Part shown: piece by piece, positions 9,787-17,306 of the stretch | Numbering within the stretch: position 1 is the first letter of the stretch | Layout of the letters: each line of letters starts with the position of its first letter | Assembly (NCBI RefSeq): GCF_001758785.1 | Contig: NZ_LROM01000066.1 | Location: 1-64,000 of the forward strand | From: Duganella phyllosphaerae | GTDB lineage: Bacteria > Pseudomonadota > Gammaproteobacteria > Burkholderiales > Burkholderiaceae_D | DNA length: 64,000 bases | Direction: 5' to 3' | The notes under the pieces: model-generated | Told to the model about the DNA's origin: nothing | The model's input: the letters and a program-made list of their open reading frames with translations, nothing else | The model's database searches: none | Position numbers and translations under genes: made by a program

Positions 9787-9939
9787 GCGGCGTCTCGTAT
9801 CCTGTTCGTAGCATGGCCGTATGCTATTCGTATCCCATCCGGGCTGCGAAAAAATCCGCTCTGGTACGAAAACCTCAGCAAGAAACGGTAATGGACAGGT
9901 GCGGGTTCTGTCGCATTGGAGGAGCCGCGGGCGGGCTCA
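9787..9939. other. Junction between immunity gene and third FHA copy
   Basis: This 153-base joint has no convincing gene. FHA homology resumes sharply at 9940, the counterpart of 6657 in the second copy. The end of the joint contains GGTTCTGTCGCATTGGAGG, which could be the scar of an insertion sequence, but no partner repeat is visible. Confidence 0.35.
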
Positions 9940-12165
9940 GGCGATGCAAGTGATCTGACCATGACCGGAACCAAGGTTAACGCTGGCGGCAACCTGACCT
10001 TGTTTGCCGATGACAAGATCAGGGTGCTTGCGGCACAAAACACGCAGACCCGACCAGCAAAAACAGCAGCAGTGGCACCAGTGTTGGTATCGGCATCAAT
10101 CTGGGTGGTTCGCAAAGCGGATTCAGCTTTGAGTTTGCCGCCAACAAGGCGCGCGGCAAGGCTGACGGTACGGATACCTTCTTCACTAATTCCTCCCTGT
10201 CTGCGGGCAGCACGGCAACCATCCTGAGCGGGGGCGACACGACGCTTCAAGGCGCCGTGGTCTCGGCGAACACCATCAAGGCGGCAATCGGGGGAGACTT
10301 GAATGTTGTCAGTCTTCAGGATTCCAGTGTCTACGCGAGCAAGAGCAGCAGTACCGGAGTCAACGCCAGTGTCTGCATTCCTCCATTTTGCTATGGCGTG
10401 AGCACTGTCGGAGGCAGTGCATCGAAGAACAAGGCCAATGGCGACTTTGTCAGCGTGGTTGAGCAAAGTGGTTTCAAGGCTGGAGACGGCGGTTTCCAGA
10501 TTGAAGTGGCGGGTAACACCGGCCTGCAGGCGGGCTTGATCGCAAGCAGCGATAAGGCGGTCGAACTCGGCAAGAACTCACTTGTCACAAACACGCTGAC
10601 CGCCAATGATCTTCAAAACAAGGATGAGCATTCCGCCAGCGGATTTAGCGTCAGTGCATCCGCAGGCACCAAGGCCAGCGGACAGAGCAAGGCAGACACG
10701 GCAGAAAAAGTCGCCCCAGCCAATACCAAAACCGGCAGCAGCGGTTCCATGGGATTTGGCAGCAGCTCTGGAAGTGATGCGAGTATCTCCAGCGCCGGCG
10801 TCAGCGGTGGAACCCTGGTGATCGGTGATGCGCTGAAGCAGGAGGCATTGACCGGCAAACCCTCGGCAGACATGATTGCCGGTCTTAACCGTGACGTCAG
10901 CAGCGACCAGGACAACAGTGGCGCGCTGAAGAAGGGGTGGGATGCGCGCAAGATGGAGCAGGACGTTGCGCATCAGGTCGCAATCACGCAAGCATTCAGC
11001 GTTGCCGCCGCCGCTGAAATCAGCAGGTACGCCGATGGAAAATTGGCACAATCAGAAAGTCTGCGTGAACGCGCGGACAAAGAGCGCGACCCGGAACAAC
11101 GCGATGCATTGTTACTTCAAGCGGCGGCAATCGATCGCGACTGGAGCGAAGGCGGTAAGGCGCGCATGCTGGCTAACACTGCTGCGGGGGCGCTTGGCGG
11201 CGGCTTGATGGGCCTGGCAGGGGGCGCTGCGGGCAGCGCAGTTTCTGGCGCGCTCTATCACGCCGATGTCCCTTCTTCGATGGCTTCGCTTCCCCTGGAG
11301 CAGCAGGCACGCATCCAGAAAATGGCGAATGACGCGGGATTTAATGGACTCACTTCCGCTGCCGACTGGGAGGCCTTGAAGCTGGTTTCCGACCTGCGCT
11401 TCGATCCAGCGTCGCAAAACCTGCCGCAGGCAGAGGTGGACGGCAGGATTCGAAACTATCTGACCCGTCTCGGTGCCTCACCCCAGCAGGTCGACGAGGT
11501 TATCAAAACGTTTGCCGACGCCGGACTCGCTGCGGTGGGCACTCCTCGCACTGCCATTGCGGAGCAGATCCTGGTCGGTCCAACGTCGGCGCCAACGGAC
11601 ATCGGAGCAGTTGATTACACTACAACTGATAAGCAGGGCGTCTTCCTGGGCACCAAGGTTATCGATAAAGGTACTCAAGGGGTTGGAAAGGTTCTGACCG
11701 AAGTCGGTAAAGCGGTCGACAGCAGCCCAGTGGCAAAATTTACGCTTGAAGCGCTGGATTTTGCTTCGGGACCTGTGATTTACGGCGTCAACCAGATACC
11801 CGTCGTGGAGGATCTGAAGAATCATGCGACTGGCGCGTTTACGGGATTCTTCGCGGAGGGGTTCAAGGAAGCAGGATATGATCAGCCGGCTTCCAATGCT
11901 GGTGGCGTAGGCGGCGGGGCCATTACGATGGTGGGGCTGGGTGGCTTTGCTGCAATAATAGAAAATGCCGGTAAGAAACTTGAGCTCTTCGGTGGCGCCA
12001 CGAACAGCCCGAAGGGCAGCAACGTTTTCATTTCGGAGGAGCCTAAGCATATAATTGTTGGGGACGAGCCATTTGCTGGAGTCTCTGGCCTTGAAAATGG
12101 AACGATTTCTCATCCTGTAAAGGATAGTCTTGCGGGGCGCGCTGAAGGGATTAGTGGGGCAAATA
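9940..12165 (+). repeat. 2.2-kb near-identical direct repeat, copy 2 (copy 1 at 6657-8883)
   Basis: The block 9940-12165 repeats 6657-8883 in the same orientation with only scattered differences. The offset is 3283 bases at the start and 3282 after about 10050, so copy 2 has lost one base (near 10048-10055, where CCCAGAACAGC of copy 1 became CCCGACCAGC). Identity stops at the hinge GGGGCAAATA (8874-8883 and 12156-12165), after which the two toxins are unrelated. This looks like a recent duplication or recombination that brought a new toxin behind an existing body. Confidence 0.9.
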
Positions 12166-12584
12166 GCACTGCGGCAGTCAACAATGCGGCTGCAACCAGA
12201 AAATCAGGATTTATTTTCCGTGGTGATGATCGTGATCCTGCCGTGATTTTTAAGGAAGGATTCCAACCGCAGGGCACTAACCTGGATCTCTACAACCATG
12301 CCGCCTCCAACCGGAACAGCGCATATGTTTCAACTTCAAAGTCGCCGAATGTGGTACGTGCTGCTCCGGGGGTTGAAGAAGGTGGGTTCGTTTATACTAT
12401 GAGAGGTCAGCCTAATGGGGTAGATGTAAATGCGACGTTGGGAACCCGTAGTCCATTCCGTAGCGAGCTTGAAATTGCTGTTCCAGGGGGTATCAACTCA
12501 TCGGATATCATGGGAGCGCGGGCGATAAGTCCGAATGGAAAATTTATTGGGCCATTTATAAAGAATCCAGAATACCTGCCTTAA
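10257..12584 (+). CDS. Third partial FHA/CdiA gene ending in an ADP-ribosyltransferase toxin
   Basis: The open frame runs from 10014, with first start GTG 10257; homologous sequence begins at 9940 but in another frame because of a one-base deletion near 10050. The 775 residues contain the end of the FHA repeats, CIPPFCYG, the pretoxin region and hinge GANS (DNA 12156-12165). The toxin looks like the R-S-E class of mono-ADP-ribosyltransferases (pertussis S1, cholera A): FRGDDR with R655, YVSTS with S692-T693-S694, and SELEI with E737-x-E739; the spacing FRGDDRDPAVIFKEGF closely recalls pertussis toxin. Like those toxins it would transfer ADP-ribose from NAD to a target that cannot be predicted. 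No secretion signal remains, so it is likely a silent or recombination-dependent cassette. An immunity gene follows 9 bases later. Confidence 0.75.
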   Translation: MVSANTIKAAIGGDLNVVSLQDSSVYASKSSSTGVNASVCIPPFCYGVSTVGGSASKNKANGDFVSVVEQSGFKAGDGGFQIEVAGNTGLQAGLIASSDKAVELGKNSLVTNTLTANDLQNKDEHSASGFSVSASAGTKASGQSKADTAEKVAPANTKTGSSGSMGFGSSSGSDASISSAGVSGGTLVIGDALKQEALTGKPSADMIAGLNRDVSSDQDNSGALKKGWDARKMEQDVAHQVAITQAFSVAAAAEISRYADGKLAQSESLRERADKERDPEQRDALLLQAAAIDRDWSEGGKARMLANTAAGALGGGLMGLAGGAAGSAVSGALYHADVPSSMASLPLEQQARIQKMANDAGFNGLTSAADWEALKLVSDLRFDPASQNLPQAEVDGRIRNYLTRLGASPQQVDEVIKTFADAGLAAVGTPRTAIAEQILVGPTSAPTDIGAVDYTTTDKQGVFLGTKVIDKGTQGVGKVLTEVGKAVDSSPVAKFTLEALDFASGPVIYGVNQIPVVEDLKNHATGAFTGFFAEGFKEAGYDQPASNAGGVGGGAITMVGLGGFAAIIENAGKKLELFGGATNSPKGSNVFISEEPKHIIVGDEPFAGVSGLENGTISHPVKDSLAGRAEGISGANSTAAVNNAAATRKSGFIFRGDDRDPAVIFKEGFQPQGTNLDLYNHAASNRNSAYVSTSKSPNVVRAAPGVEEGGFVYTMRGQPNGVDVNATLGTRSPFRSELEIAVPGGINSSDIMGARAISPNGKFIGPFIKNPEYLP

Positions 12585-12593
12585 GAGGATTCG

Positions 12594-12995
12594 ATGAATA
12601 TCTATTACATAACAATTGCATCGCCGGGAGTGGCCGAGGAACGCTGCGAAATTGAGTTTACGCGAGATGTGTCAACTACCCTTACGGTTAAGAGCCAGCG
12701 GTTCGGGGTAATGTCGTTTGTAGATGATAATTGGTTTGGCGCTTTATTAAAATTTCGCCTGCGAATTGAGCCGGATGGTTATCTTTTGCTTTGCAACGCC
12801 GCTCGAAAGGACGCGTACCCATCCCGGATGATGCTGCAAATGGGCGGCGGTCGGAAGATCTACATATTAAGCTATGGACTTCAAGCCAGCGACGAAGATC
12901 TGGTAGATGTTCTTGGTATGGCAACTATTGATCAAGTAGGCACTGTGGAAGAGCAGCGGATTGGTTACGAGAATTGGCTTAGGAGTTTGAAATGA
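12594..12995 (+). CDS. Probable immunity protein for the ADP-ribosyltransferase toxin
   Basis: A 133-residue protein starts 9 bases behind the toxin stop with a good binding site (AAGAGG) before ATG 12594. It is soluble, with a beta-rich middle (FGALLKFRLRIEPDGYLLLC) and a C-terminal helix (EEQRIGYENWLRSLK). I know no named family. An immunity role is inferred from position. The gene overlaps the next small gene by ATGA, so both are translated together. Confidence 0.6.
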   Translation: MNIYYITIASPGVAEERCEIEFTRDVSTTLTVKSQRFGVMSFVDDNWFGALLKFRLRIEPDGYLLLCNAARKDAYPSRMMLQMGGGRKIYILSYGLQASDEDLVDVLGMATIDQVGTVEEQRIGYENWLRSLK

Positions 12996-13219
12996 ACAAT
13001 AGCGAACTAGAGCATGAAATTACAGAGGACGTAGTGAAGGCCGCGCGTGAAATTCCTAACGGCTGGGTCTACAAGATTGGAGGCACATTTGGGCCGACGG
13101 AATATGTTCCTCCGGAAGCCGTTGTCGGGGCGTGGAAAGTTGATGAGGGTGGGAATTTGACAGGAGAATTTGTACCTAACCACGATTGCAAACCAAGTCT
13201 GTCCAAGTCAGAAAAATAA
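12992..13219 (+). CDS. Small protein coupled to the ART immunity gene
   Basis: A 75-residue protein begins in an ATGA overlap with the immunity gene. It contains the conserved-looking core NGWVYKIGG and FGPTEYVPPEAVVGAWKVD, which I have seen in short proteins next to CDI loci, and no signal peptide. It may be a second immunity or accessory protein, or the true immunity partner. Function unknown. Confidence 0.5.
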   Translation: MNNSELEHEITEDVVKAAREIPNGWVYKIGGTFGPTEYVPPEAVVGAWKVDEGGNLTGEFVPNHDCKPSLSKSEK

Positions 13220-13347
13220 GTTTCCGTCCAGCGCTAAATTCAAAAGCGGTTTGGCATGGCGCGAATCTAGCCAGCGGCGGGCTGGCAGCACGACCGCGTA
13301 ATGCGCCAACGGCGGGCTAGCGTGGTGGTCTACATGGGGGCTAAAGC
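13220..13347. other. Intergenic stretch left of the IS4 element
   Basis: The 128 bases hold two similar GC-rich units, AGCCAGCGGCGGGCTGGC (about 13269-13286) and GCCAACGGCGGGCTAGC (about 13304-13320). The first can form a short hairpin with 6-bp stem. They could be a REP-like or terminator-like structure at the end of the previous cassette. No gene is seen. Confidence 0.4.
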
Positions 13348-14833
13348 CATGCCCTTATACACAAGTCCAGCCTCCGCATCGCCGAGCCTAAAATCAACTT
13401 AGCTGGTCAATTTTCATTGCCGCCCTTGTAAACTGCCGATTTTTCGCGTTTACTCTCGTATTTTGGGTGACGCGTTGACAATGGCATCGACGAACTGGGC
13501 GGCAACAGAATTTGCACAGCTAGACCTTGGCGACGCGCGCCTCAACAGGCGAGCGAGGACATTGATGGAGCGGTTTGCAGCGGATCCGGCGGCGAGTATT
13601 CCCGAGGCCTGCGATGGTTGGGGTGAGACCATTGCGGCGTATCGCTTCCTGGGCAACGAGTCGGTCGACTGGCGCGACATCATGGCACCCCATTGGCAGC
13701 GCACGCAGTTGCGGATGCAGACCGAGGCTGTGGTGCTGTGCTTGCAGGATACGACTGAATTCAATTTCAACGGGCAGGAGATCGCGGGGCTCGGGCCGTT
13801 GAGCTATGACAGCCAACGAGGCATGTATTTGCATCCGACCTACGCCGTGACGCCGGCACGCGTCGCGCTGGGCGTGGTTGACGCCTGGATGTGGGCGCGT
13901 GAAAAGAGAAATGAAGACGGCCAGCGAAGTGGGCCGAAGGAAAGCGCGCGCTGGGTGGAGGGCTACGATCGCATCGCCGAGATGGCGCTCGAGATGCCGG
14001 GAACGCGCTTGGTGTATGTGGCTGACTGCGAGGCCGATTTGATGCCCCTGATGCAGCGGGCAAAACACTTGGACCATCGAGCCGATTTGTTGGTTCGTGC
14101 CGCGCACAATCGCTGTCTGCCCGATCACGGCAAGCTGTTCGACGTCACGACCGGGGAAGCGCCCATGGGCGAGATCAGCTTTACGATGGCCTCACGCCAT
14201 GGCGTCAAAGAGCGGGTGGTACGACAGCAGTTATGGGCACGGCGCGTGGAACTGGGCGCTGGCAAAGGTGGTGTGGTCACCGTCACTTGCATCGTGGCGC
14301 GGGAGGTGGACGCGCCGGCCGGAACCAAGCCAGTTGAATGGCGCTTGCTGACCAATCGCCATGCCGGCTCGCTAGAGGAAGTCAATGAACTGATTGATTG
14401 GTACAGGGCGCGCTGGGAAATCGAGATGCTGTTCGATATTCTGAAAAATGCCTGTCGAGTCGAAGCCTTGCAACTGTCCGGCATTGACCGTTTGGAACGT
14501 GCCCTGGCCATGTTTATGGTCGTGGCCTGGCGCGTTGCATATCTGATGCGCCAGGGTCGAACCCACCCGGATCTGGACGCCGGGCATTACTTCGACTGGG
14601 CCGAAATTAAGGCCGCCTACGTGCTGGCCAAGAAGCCCCAACCGGCCAGGCCAGGCGTGAACGAAGTGCTCAGGCTCATTGCCCAGCGAGGCGGCTTCTT
14701 GGCAAGGAAAGGCGATGGTGAGCCGGGGGTGAAAGCGATCTGGAAGGGGCTGACCAAGATACCACTGGTCGCTGAAGCGCTACGAGAAATGAACACGGCC
14801 TACGACTAGCACCGAGTTGTGTATAAGGGCATG
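13348..14833 (+). mobile_element. IS4-family insertion sequence (IS50/Tn5 group), apparently intact
   Basis: Terminal 19-bp inverted repeats are CATGCCCTTATACACAAGT (13348-13366) and AGTTGTGTATAAGGGCATG (14815-14833), which differ by one base and closely resemble the Tn5 outer end. They enclose a single transposase gene. Flanking 9-mers GGCTAAAGC (left) and GGCTTGGAG (right) share only GGCT, so there is no clean target duplication; this suggests that one flank was rearranged after insertion. The total length of 1486 bases is normal for the group. Confidence 0.88.
13481..14809 (+). CDS. IS4-family (IS50 group) DDE transposase
   Basis: This is a full-length transposase (442 residues from ATG 13481; a TTG at 13463 would add 6). 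Catalytic DDE residues are visible: D90 in LQDTTEF, D182 in VADCEADL, and E315 within the IS4 signature Y-x2-R-x3-E-x6-K (Y308, R311, E315, K322 in YRARWEIEMLFDILK). An N-terminal DNA-binding region (WAATEFAQLDLGDARLNRR) is present as in Tn5 transposase. It carries out cut-and-paste transposition of the surrounding element. No frameshift is seen, so the element may be active. It sits between two toxin cassettes and may have helped reshuffle them. Confidence 0.92.
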   Translation: MASTNWAATEFAQLDLGDARLNRRARTLMERFAADPAASIPEACDGWGETIAAYRFLGNESVDWRDIMAPHWQRTQLRMQTEAVVLCLQDTTEFNFNGQEIAGLGPLSYDSQRGMYLHPTYAVTPARVALGVVDAWMWAREKRNEDGQRSGPKESARWVEGYDRIAEMALEMPGTRLVYVADCEADLMPLMQRAKHLDHRADLLVRAAHNRCLPDHGKLFDVTTGEAPMGEISFTMASRHGVKERVVRQQLWARRVELGAGKGGVVTVTCIVAREVDAPAGTKPVEWRLLTNRHAGSLEEVNELIDWYRARWEIEMLFDILKNACRVEALQLSGIDRLERALAMFMVVAWRVAYLMRQGRTHPDLDAGHYFDWAEIKAAYVLAKKPQPARPGVNEVLRLIAQRGGFLARKGDGEPGVKAIWKGLTKIPLVAEALREMNTAYD

Positions 14834-15000
14834 GGCTTGGAGGGGGCGCACATTCGGTTGATGACTCAATTTTCCTCCTAAGTGAAAGACAGTTAACTCC
14901 ATCCGCAGGACGACTAACTGGCAAACCGGAAATACCGACAAAAAATTCGGATGCAGAAAAAATCCGTGCCGTTCAACGTCAAAATGAATCGGGGCAAGTT

Positions 15001-15297
15001 TTGGCTGAACATGGTATGGACGTGGAATACCTTCCCAACATCAGTAAAAAAGGGGCAAACCCTGACTTGAGAATTGATGGGGCACTAGCGGATGTTTATT
15101 CCCCTAGTGGTAGTAATGTACTTACCATAAGAGACACAATTGATGATAAAGTTAAAAGGCAAGCGCCAAATATTGTAATAAATCTCGAAGATTCATCATT
15201 GTCAATTTCTGACGTGGCACAATTTATTCAAAGAAACCCCGTAGATAAATTGGAGTCTCTCATAATTATCAAGGATGGAAATGTTGTTTTATTATAA
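15001..15297 (+). CDS. Orphan CdiA C-terminal tRNase-type toxin domain
   Basis: The frame is open from just after the IS4 right end; toxin-like sequence starts near 14900 (KNSDAEKIRAVQRQNESGQV) and runs to 15297, while the first start codon is TTG 15001. The pattern NES..VLAEHG, a PDLRIDG..ADVYSP core and VINLEDSS matches what I know of the CdiA C-terminal tRNA nuclease family (Pfam CdiA_C type, as in class-II CdiA toxins of Escherichia coli and Burkholderia). It would cut tRNA in the target cytoplasm. The FHA body is missing and the IS4 element lies directly upstream, so this is a displaced tail. GC content is far below the surroundings, a sign of recent transfer. Confidence 0.7.
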   Translation: MAEHGMDVEYLPNISKKGANPDLRIDGALADVYSPSGSNVLTIRDTIDDKVKRQAPNIVINLEDSSLSISDVAQFIQRNPVDKLESLIIIKDGNVVLL

Positions 15298-15308
15298 GGA
15301 ATATAGAG

Positions 15309-15731
15309 ATGAGTATCGAGTTAATGTTAGAGATCGACGATTCTATAAATAAAAATAAACTTGTTGATTCATTAATATTTGCGGGAGCTTCTGATTTTTC
15401 GGATGATTCTACTGGATTTGACTGTTTTTTTGAGCAAACAAAAATTTCAGTTTATGTTGACGAAAAATCTAATCCATCTTGGAAGGAGAGGCGGGCTAGG
15501 GATGAGTTTATAACTGAAAATGTAAATTTTCCAGCTAATTTGAAAGTGGGCTTTCGAGTTATTTTTAGATTCCCTCGAAACGAACACGCGGAAAGTAATG
15601 GACAAATTAAAAATGTTCTTCTTTTTTTAGACGATAACACAAAGGCTAATTTTGTACTTTCATTTCAGTATGAAAAAATCATAGCTATAAGAAGTAACTC
15701 GAGTCTCCAGTTTATCACGGTCTTTGAATAG
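15309..15731 (+). CDS. Probable immunity protein for the tRNase-type toxin
   Basis: A 140-residue protein follows the tRNase tail by 11 bases with a purine-rich leader (AAGGAATATAGAG). It is very AT-rich, as is its toxin partner, and has no export signal. It contains a Ser/Asp-rich segment (FAGASDFSDDSTGFDCFF) and a beta-rich C-terminus. The immunity role is inferred from location. I recognise no family with confidence. Confidence 0.65.
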   Translation: MSIELMLEIDDSINKNKLVDSLIFAGASDFSDDSTGFDCFFEQTKISVYVDEKSNPSWKERRARDEFITENVNFPANLKVGFRVIFRFPRNEHAESNGQIKNVLLFLDDNTKANFVLSFQYEKIIAIRSNSSLQFITVFE

Positions 15732-15763
15732 AATTATGGTTAATAAACTTTCCGTAAGTAAAG

Positions 15764-15959
15764 TCACATTGCAATATACAGGCATTCAGGCTGCCTGAAG
15801 AAGCTCTTCACCATGTTGGGCAACTTTTGGATGCTGCGCAGGGCGCCTAATGCCAAGCTCTTCATGTTGGGCTTGTCGGTGACGAGCTTGCGCGACACTT
15901 TGCGTTTGACATGCGCCCAAACCTGTTCGTCTGGATTCAAGTGAGGGGAGTACGGCGGG
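15764..15959 (-). pseudogene. Remnant of an IS630-type transposase C-terminus
   Basis: Read on the minus strand, 15959 down to the stop at 15764-15766 gives about 64 residues starting PPYSPHLNPDEQVWAHVKR. The PxYSPxLNPxE motif carries the catalytic glutamate region of IS630/Tc1-type DDE transposases. The rest of the gene is missing: at 15960 the sequence changes abruptly to FHA repeat sequence. It is a non-functional deletion remnant that marks a recombination joint. Confidence 0.75.
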
Positions 15960-15993
15960 CGATACGATTGCCATCAGGGCCGGCCAGGATGTC

Positions 15994-16278
15994 GTGGTGG
16001 CGGGTAGCCAGGTCTTTGCCGACAAAGCGGTCAGCATCGCCGCCGGCAACGACCTGACGATTGTTGCGACCATCAATACCAGCAAGGAATTGCATCACAC
16101 CGAGGTCAAGCAAAGCGGCTTCATGAGCGGTGGCAGCTTCGGCATTAGCTACGGTACCCGCACCAATGCCGTGGACCAGGAGCGCGATGCGCAAACCCAG
16201 AGCGGGCTGGTCCGCAGCACGGTCGCGGCAATCGGCGGTGACGACACAAACAATAATCGAGTGGGAATGATTTCCTAA
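15994..16278 (+). pseudogene. Isolated FHA repeat fragment
   Basis: The frame joins sequence from 15960 (DTIAIRAGQDVVVAGSQ) to a stop at 16276-16278; the first start is GTG 15994. Bases 15973-16014 are identical to 1345-1386 of the first FHA gene. About 106 residues of FHA repeat are left (AGNDLTIVATIN, GSFGISYGTRTNAV), ending in a short unrelated tail (DDTNNNRVGMIS). There is no pretoxin, toxin or signal sequence, so it is a relic of a further cassette exchange. Confidence 0.75.
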
Positions 16279-16317
16279 TAGGCAGAGGCCGGCACTGACC
16301 GGCAAGCTGAACCAACC

Positions 16318-16347
16318 AAGCCCCTGATTTCAGGGGCTTTTTTCTTA
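16318..16347 (+). terminator. Rho-independent terminator closing the toxin island
   Basis: The hairpin AGCCCCTGA-TT-TCAGGGGCT (16319-16338) is a perfect stem with 2-base loop, followed by TTTTTTCTTATTTT. It is placed 40 bases behind the last FHA scrap and also just inside the 3' end of the converging surface-protein gene, so it may serve both strands. Confidence 0.9.
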
Positions 16348-17040
16348 TTTTGACACAGCACTATCTGGCAGACGCTTGCGGGATTTTGCGCGAGCGGCTA
16401 TACCGAGCGCGAAAAGGCCGAGGCCGAACAAGGCTGCAGGTGGAAGTTCGGGAACAGGGCTCGCGGCGAGTGGGAGCGCAACCGTCTCGGCGGTGAACGT
16501 CATTGACTGGAATTGAATATACCCGGACCAGGCCGGCAGACTCGCTACCACGATGTTATAAACGAGAACACGGCTGTACATACCCGACGCTGCCGACTCG
16601 TTCGCTACGAATTGCATGCCGCCGTCCGTTCGGGTGAGCAAGCCATCGCGGCCAGTGCTCACCAGGTCGGAAGCGAACGGTCCGCAGAAATCGCAATGTG
16701 GCAGGAGAACATCGAAGGTGATGTCCATGTAGGCATCACCTTCTGTCGCATCGCCCAAGCTGTACAAAGCGTTAATCGTCGCGCCCATCTTGCCCGTTAG
16801 GGCATAGTTTGGTGGCGCCTGGACTTCGAACAGATTTTTGCTGATAAACAGTCCAATTCCTCCCGCAGTCGGGTCGTAGGTTGGCTCGTAAGGAATGTCC
16901 AGTGTAACGAAGCTCGATCGGACTGCGGCTGGCTTTGACGACTCGGCCGCTGGTGTGGGCGTTCCGACGCTCGCGCTGGACAGTCCGGTGTGCGCAACGA
17001 GTAGTGCGGAAAGAAATAATTTTTGAAGCGAGCTGCCCAT
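16345..17040 (-). CDS. Secreted protein with PEP-CTERM-like anchor
   Basis: The 231-residue protein has an N-terminal signal peptide (LFLSALLVAHTGLSSASVG) and a C-terminal tripartite tail: VPELPPAALF, a hydrophobic segment (GLGLFALGIAA) and a basic end (RAKSRKR). This is the layout of PEP-CTERM sorting signals, with PELPP in place of the canonical PEP. The middle part is beta-rich with one CxxC-like pair (PHCDFC). Proteins of this sort are processed by an EpsH/exosortase and usually go to the surface or exopolysaccharide matrix. The function of the ectodomain is unknown. The exosortase is not in the window. Confidence 0.75.
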   Translation of the reverse strand: MGSSLQKLFLSALLVAHTGLSSASVGTPTPAAESSKPAAVRSSFVTLDIPYEPTYDPTAGGIGLFISKNLFEVQAPPNYALTGKMGATINALYSLGDATEGDAYMDITFDVLLPHCDFCGPFASDLVSTGRDGLLTRTDGGMQFVANESAASGMYSRVLVYNIVVASLPAWSGYIQFQSMTFTAETVALPLAASPVPELPPAALFGLGLFALGIAARAKSRKRLPDSAVSK

Positions 17041-17306
17041 GGTGTCCCCGTAACGTTGATTATGTAACCATCTTAAGTATACATATGAATATGGAAATAT
17101 AAAATTGATATTTTATTTTTTGATATTTGTGTGCCATTCCTTGTTGCAGTTTGGTCCTGAGGTTATGCAAGTCTCGCTCGCCTGCGCGCGCCTGCGTTGC
17201 GTGAACGTCGCGACGACATCATGCGGCTTCGGCTGGCCCGGAAATATTCGGGAACGCGAATATCTTGCGTGCGAGGCCCCCCGCCGACGCTGGTTTAGAA
17301 TGCCGC
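17041..17306. other. Divergent intergenic region
   Basis: The 266 bases separate the PEP-CTERM-like gene and the glutaminase gene and must carry both promoters. The part next to the surface-protein gene (about 17060-17125) is very AT-rich. I can name no clear operator and see no gene. Confidence 0.35.

Noticed and set aside
9900..9925. IS6-like terminal repeat (GGTTCTGTCGCATTG)
   Set aside because: Only one end is visible and no transposase is nearby; the likeness may be chance.
9603..10466. 287-codon minus-strand frame across the joint before the third FHA copy
   Set aside because: Most of it is antisense to FHA sequence and appears again opposite to the second copy (6480-7184), so it is a shadow of a repeat.
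13260..13325. CRISPR-like repeats
   Set aside because: Only two imperfect GC-rich units occur, without regular spacers; no CRISPR array or cas gene was seen in the window.
193..16278. VENN pretoxin motif
   Set aside because: I looked for VENN before each toxin and found none; the shared hinge is GAN(S/N) instead.
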